A stretch of 64,000 nucleotides of DNA, taken from an uncultured Vampirovibrio sp. (GTDB lineage: Bacteria > Cyanobacteriota > Vampirovibrionia > Gastranaerophilales > Gastranaerophilaceae). The notes below the pieces were generated by a model, which was not told where the DNA came from, did not search any database, and saw only the letters and a program-made list of their open reading frames with translations. The translations under genes were made by a program, and so were the position numbers. Below, one piece after another: positions 60,794 through 64,000 of this stretch (within the stretch, counting starts at the first letter, position 1; each line of letters starts with the position of its first letter). Where the stretch lies: the NCBI GenBank assembly GCA_910577395.1, contig CAJTLG010000006.1:88950-152949 (forward strand), read 5' to 3'.

Positions 60794-62060
60794 TAAGTGC
60801 GTTAATAACATTAGGGTCCCATTTTGCGGCACTTTCCTGTTTTAAGATTTCAAGCGCCTCTGCATTTGAAAGAGCGGCTCTGTGCGGCCTATCCTCCGTT
60901 AGTGCGCAATACGCATCCGCCACGGCTATAATCCTTGACCCAAACGGGATAGAAAATCCGCCAAGACCTTCCGGCTTGCCAAGGCCATCCCAACGTTCCT
61001 TCTGGTAGTGAATATACGGTACAACCTCAGACATGAAGTTTATATTCATAAGCAGACTTACACCGGCATTAGGGTGTTCTTGTAATTTATCCCACTCATC
61101 TTTTGATAACTTGCCTTTTTTATGCAAAAGCTCATCATTGATAGTAATTTTACCTATATTTTGCAAAAGTCCTGCATAGTATATTAAATCTGTTGTCTTT
61201 TCATTTAATTCAAGGAAATTGCAGATTTCTCTTGATAAATCAGCAGTCCTTTGGGAATGATTATTCTTGTATTTACCCTTAAGGTCTACGGCAATCGCCA
61301 GTTTTTCAACGAAAGCCTGCTGTTTATCCCCAAGGTCACCTATAATTGATGTTAATTGGGCACGCAGGTTTAACAATTCACTTGTTGTAACGGTGTCTGA
61401 ACCTACTACCCTTTTAACCTGGTCTATAAGCTTTTGTATACCAAGGGAAGTTACAAAAAGCCCCGCCGTAATTTTTAAAAGCTCAATAAATTCAGCCTCG
61501 AGCGGATGAGATGCATCGCGTGTAACTTCAATTGCACCGATACATTCAAATTTATTCTTCATGGGGAAAACAATAATTTGCTTATTATTTTCGCTCAGCA
61601 TTATGACTTCTTCTTTTTTATAACTTCTTGCAATATGCGAATTTACTTCTTCATTAATATCATCTGTTGATGTACCCGCAAGTTTTATCGGTTCATTTTT
61701 CTTTGCAAGGTAAATAACACATTTCTCAAGCGAAAGCATAAGTTTTATTGTTTTTGCAATTGAATTATAAATAATATAATCTTCATTTGAATTAAAGCCT
61801 AAAATAGAAAGTGTTGAATCAATTGAATATATTGAAATCAACTCTAAAAGCTGGTCTTTAAGACTTTCATTTTTAGTTTTTACCTTATTGCCTATTTTAT
61901 GAGCAAATTCAGAGCTTATAAGGTGCTCACAAAGAAAATCGCCAAGGTTTAGGGCAAAAATCTCTTCAAGGGGGTCATTTTCCAAAAGGCAAACGGTCAT
62001 GGCTTCATCAATATTAACTTCGCTATCCTTCAACCTTTTTGGGTCGTTTAAATTTTCCAT
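60777..62060 (-). CDS. Degenerate HD-GYP domain protein with GAF-like region
   Basis: About 427 residues from ATG 62060, which has AGGA six bases upstream; an ATG at 62120 would add 20 residues. Residues ~110-230 resemble a GAF sensor. The C-terminal ~160 residues align with HD-GYP phosphodiesterases, but active-site residues are changed: LLHDIGK reads LLQNIGK (codons at 61158-61163), the HHERWDG motif reads YQKERWDG, and GYP reads GKP. The first histidine (NHSQRT) survives. The protein is probably not a c-di-GMP hydrolase but may still bind a ligand or partner. It is divergent from metX. Confidence 0.85.
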   Translation of the reverse strand: MENLNDPKRLKDSEVNIDEAMTVCLLENDPLEEIFALNLGDFLCEHLISSEFAHKIGNKVKTKNESLKDQLLELISIYSIDSTLSILGFNSNEDYIIYNSIAKTIKLMLSLEKCVIYLAKKNEPIKLAGTSTDDINEEVNSHIARSYKKEEVIMLSENNKQIIVFPMKNKFECIGAIEVTRDASHPLEAEFIELLKITAGLFVTSLGIQKLIDQVKRVVGSDTVTTSELLNLRAQLTSIIGDLGDKQQAFVEKLAIAVDLKGKYKNNHSQRTADLSREICNFLELNEKTTDLIYYAGLLQNIGKITINDELLHKKGKLSKDEWDKLQEHPNAGVSLLMNINFMSEVVPYIHYQKERWDGLGKPEGLGGFSIPFGSRIIAVADAYCALTEDRPHRAALSNAEALEILKQESAAKWDPNVINALIKMKS

Positions 62061-62154
62061 ACAATATCCTAAAATATCTATATTTAGTTTATCGGCATTA
62101 TTAAAAAAAACTTTAAACATTTTTATAAAATTTATACTAAAGTTTACAAAAAAC

Positions 62155-62184
62155 CTGACTTAAGTATTAAAAATATGCTAGAAT
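62155..62184 (+). promoter_or_regulatory. Promoter of metX
   Basis: CTGACT (62155-62160) and TAGAAT (62179-62184), with an 18-bp spacer and an extended -10 TGC just before TAGAAT. The ATG follows after eight bases with no Shine-Dalgarno, so the transcript is nearly or fully leaderless. Confidence 0.55.
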
Positions 62185-62192
62185 AAAGCATC

Positions 62193-63302
62193 ATGAAAGA
62201 TTTAGCAGAATTTACCGAAACAAAATATTATAAAATAGAAAGCGATATTTCGCTTGAATGCGGAAAGCTTTTAAAAGATGTTCAGGTGGCATATGAAACC
62301 TACGGCACATTAAATAAAAACGGTGATAATGCTATTTTAATCTGCCATGCTCTAACAGCAGATGCCCATGCTGCCGGCTATCATAAAGGCGATAAAAAGC
62401 CCGGTTGGTGGGATTCAATGATTGGCCCCAATAAAGCGTTTGATACAAATAAGTATTTTATAATATCCTCTAACGTCCTTGGCGGATGCAAAGGTACAAC
62501 AGGCCCATGTTCAATTAACCCTGAAACACAAAAGTCATACGGGCACGATTTCCCTGTTATCACTATTGAGGATATGGTAAAGGTTCAAAAAAAACTTGTG
62601 GATTTTTTGGGTGTCAAAAAAATGATTGTCGCAGGCGGCTCTATGGGCGGCATGCAGGCAATGGAATGGTCAATAAAACACCCTGATACCGTTAAAACAA
62701 CCATAATAATAGCATCTACCGCAAGGCTTTCAGCCCAAGCTATTGCATTTAATGCAGTTGGACGAAATGCAATAATATCAGATAAAAATTTTAACGGCGG
62801 CGATTATTACGACAAAAACAATACGCCTGATTACGGCCTTGCAATTGCAAGAATGGTAGGTCATATCACATATCTTTGCGAAAATGCTATGCACACAAAA
62901 TTCGGCAGAGATTTTAAAGACAAGCCAAATTTTGATTTCGGAGTAGATTTTCAGGTGGAAAGCTATCTTGAATATCAGGGAAGAATATTTGTAGATAGGT
63001 TCGATGCTAACAGTTATTTATATATTACAAAAGCAATTGATTATTATGACCCGATTTCAAAATTCGGCAGTCTTGAAAAAGCATTCAGTAAAAGCAGCTC
63101 AAGATTTTTAATAATCTGTTTCGATTCAGATTGGCTCTTTACAACAAGCCAGTCTAAAGAAATAGTAAATGCCCTTATTGCTGCAGGAAAAGATGTTTCA
63201 TTTGTTGAACTTAAAAGCCCCTGCGGACATGACGCATTTTTAATTGAGCACAAAACTCAAACAAAAATTATAAAAAGCTTTTTAAGAAAGGATGAACCTT
63301 AA
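62193..63302 (+). CDS. metX: Homoserine O-acetyltransferase (MetX)
   Basis: Activates homoserine for methionine synthesis. 369 residues of the alpha/beta-hydrolase MetX family: LICHALTADAHAAG near the start, NVLGGCKGTTGPCSINPET, the nucleophile elbow GGSMGGMQAMEW (S150), and the C-terminal DSDWLFTTSQ and PCGHDAFLIE with catalytic Asp and His. The -10 box sits eight bases before the ATG. It is followed by metW two bases later. Acyl donor (acetyl or succinyl) cannot be told from sequence alone. Confidence 0.96.
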   Translation: MKDLAEFTETKYYKIESDISLECGKLLKDVQVAYETYGTLNKNGDNAILICHALTADAHAAGYHKGDKKPGWWDSMIGPNKAFDTNKYFIISSNVLGGCKGTTGPCSINPETQKSYGHDFPVITIEDMVKVQKKLVDFLGVKKMIVAGGSMGGMQAMEWSIKHPDTVKTTIIIASTARLSAQAIAFNAVGRNAIISDKNFNGGDYYDKNNTPDYGLAIARMVGHITYLCENAMHTKFGRDFKDKPNFDFGVDFQVESYLEYQGRIFVDRFDANSYLYITKAIDYYDPISKFGSLEKAFSKSSSRFLIICFDSDWLFTTSQSKEIVNALIAAGKDVSFVELKSPCGHDAFLIEHKTQTKIIKSFLRKDEP

Positions 63303-63304
63303 AA

Positions 63305-63907
63305 ATGAACGGTACGCAATTAAATTATGAAGTAGTAACAGATATAATCCCAAAAGGCGCAAGGGTTTTGGACCTTGGGTGCGGGGACGGTACACTGTTT
63401 TCAAAATTAATGAAAGAAAAAAATATAACAGGCGTTGGTGTAGAAATTAACCAGGAAGAAGTTATCAAGGCCCTTGATAAAGGCGCTGCCGTAATTCAGG
63501 GTGATATTGATGAAGGGTTAAAACAGTTCCCGGATAAAAGTTTCGATTATGCCATATTAAATCAAACCCTTCAATCGACAGAAAAGCCGGACTTTGTTAT
63601 GGATGAAATGCTCCGTGTGGCAAAAAAAGCCGTTGTAACTTTCCCGAATTTTGCATATTGGAAGGTACGGTTTTATTTGTTTTTTAAAGGAAAAATGCCA
63701 AAATCAAAACAACTGCCCTATGAATGGTACAATACCCCAAATATCCACCTTATGACCGTTAATGATTTTTTTGAATTTTGTAAAAAACGGAATATTAAAA
63801 TTTTAAAATCTGTGTATTTAACAAGAAATAAAGCCCGTAGCGGCATTTTGATAAAAACTATTACGAACTTTTTCACAGAAGAAGCGGTATTTGTAGTATC
63901 CAGATAA
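63305..63907 (+). CDS. metW: MetW methyltransferase-like protein
   Basis: 200 residues; MetW accompanies MetX in many bacteria and is needed for its activity or for methionine synthesis. The SAM-binding motif VLDLGCGDGTLFSKL (21-35) is followed by QGDIDEGLKQFPDKSFDYAI and the family-specific NQTLQSTEKPDFVMDEMLRV and VVTFPNFAYWKVRFYL. The metX-metW pairing confirms the assignment. Confidence 0.95.
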   Translation: MNGTQLNYEVVTDIIPKGARVLDLGCGDGTLFSKLMKEKNITGVGVEINQEEVIKALDKGAAVIQGDIDEGLKQFPDKSFDYAILNQTLQSTEKPDFVMDEMLRVAKKAVVTFPNFAYWKVRFYLFFKGKMPKSKQLPYEWYNTPNIHLMTVNDFFEFCKKRNIKILKSVYLTRNKARSGILIKTITNFFTEEAVFVVSR

Positions 63908-63944
63908 GTAAAACCGACAATCACATATATCAAATGCAAAACAA

Positions 63945-63997
63945 GGAAAAGGAGCGCGAAGGTTACAAAACGCGCCCCGAAAAGTTGTTCATCTAAA
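63945..63997 (-). terminator. Second copy of the repeated terminator element
   Basis: Reading on the minus strand, TTTAGATGAACAACTT is followed by the stem GGGGCGCG / CGCGCTCC around the loop TTTTGTAACCTT and a T-rich tail. The stem, loop and 5' block match the copy at 933-987, with one indel and a few substitutions. It probably ends a minus-strand gene lying beyond the right edge. Confidence 0.7.
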
Positions 63998-64000
63998 TTG

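Noticed and set aside
1..64000. CRISPR array, insertion sequence or integrase
   Set aside because: No regularly spaced direct repeats and no transposase or recombinase motifs were seen on either strand.

Overview
This window looks like a chromosomal segment of a non-photosynthetic relative of the cyanobacteria, most probably a gut-type Gastranaerophilales (Melainabacteria / Vampirovibrionia). The reasons are low GC content, a fermentative adhE-rex module, a homologue of the cyanobacterial circadian-input protein LdpA (45241-46203), a glyQ standing alone from glyS, an SLH-domain surface protein, and many lineage-type hypothetical proteins with low-complexity N termini carrying a short S/T-F-x-G motif. 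The assignment is inferred from gene content; no rRNA or tRNA gene was seen. The segment reads as mostly core chromosome. I found no transposase, integrase, CRISPR array or prophage block.

Layout. 1-1000: 3' end of a glycine-rich surface-type protein, a GC-rich spacer and a terminator whose sequence recurs inverted at the right edge of the window. 1028-7579: uvrB, a putative HExxH metalloprotein, then on the minus strand a small sigma factor and dapB-asd-dapA (lysine/diaminopimelate). 7580-8963: L10 leader, rplJ, rplL. 8967-13987 (minus): an EF-hand-like repeat protein, an orphan oligopeptide-ABC ATPase, a cysteine-cluster protein, a CoA-enzyme-activase-like protein and a hexapeptide acetyltransferase. 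14100-17273: structured leader, rpsB, tsf, then queD and uppP. 17278-20601 (minus): a 5'-nucleotidase-family protein and an SLH protein. 20786-24641: a small protein, then adhE with Rex-type operators and rex. 24642-29000 (minus): membrane-anchored GH24 lysozyme, rpmB, a SPOR protein, a DUF366 protein, queC and a HEAT-repeat protein. 29141-32125: dnaG-rpoD. 32446-34525: hypothetical, LysM/EF-hand and EF-hand proteins. 34572-39879: gmk-coaBC-nif3-like-aroC-aroK-aroB.

39812-43712: a large TPR protein (minus), a 43-aa gene plus its larger neighbour, and spmA-spmB. 43727-51198 (minus): a tightly packed eight-gene operon, TPR - membrane protein - KdsC-like phosphatase - TPR - lysC - ldpA - tilS - hpt. 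51296-54153: an ATP-grasp (glutathione synthetase-like) gene and a pair of membrane proteins. 54228-60793: aroF, glyQ and three tandem APC amino-acid permeases. 60777-62060 (minus): an HD-GYP-like protein whose catalytic residues are replaced. 62193-63907: metX-metW.

The genes together cover aspartate-family (lysC, asd, dapA, dapB, metX) and shikimate (aroF, aroB, aroK, aroC) synthesis, information processing (uvrB, dnaG, rpoD, rpsB, tsf, rplJ, rplL, rpmB, glyQ, tilS, queC, queD), redox-controlled ethanol fermentation (adhE, rex) and an envelope/surface set. The most interesting signals are the N-terminal SFxG-type tag shared by unrelated proteins, the LdpA homologue, the catalytically degenerate HD-GYP protein, a class of apparently leaderless genes with -10 boxes 6-8 nt before the ATG, a gene-conversion tract in the permease array, and a triplicated 3' end of asd.
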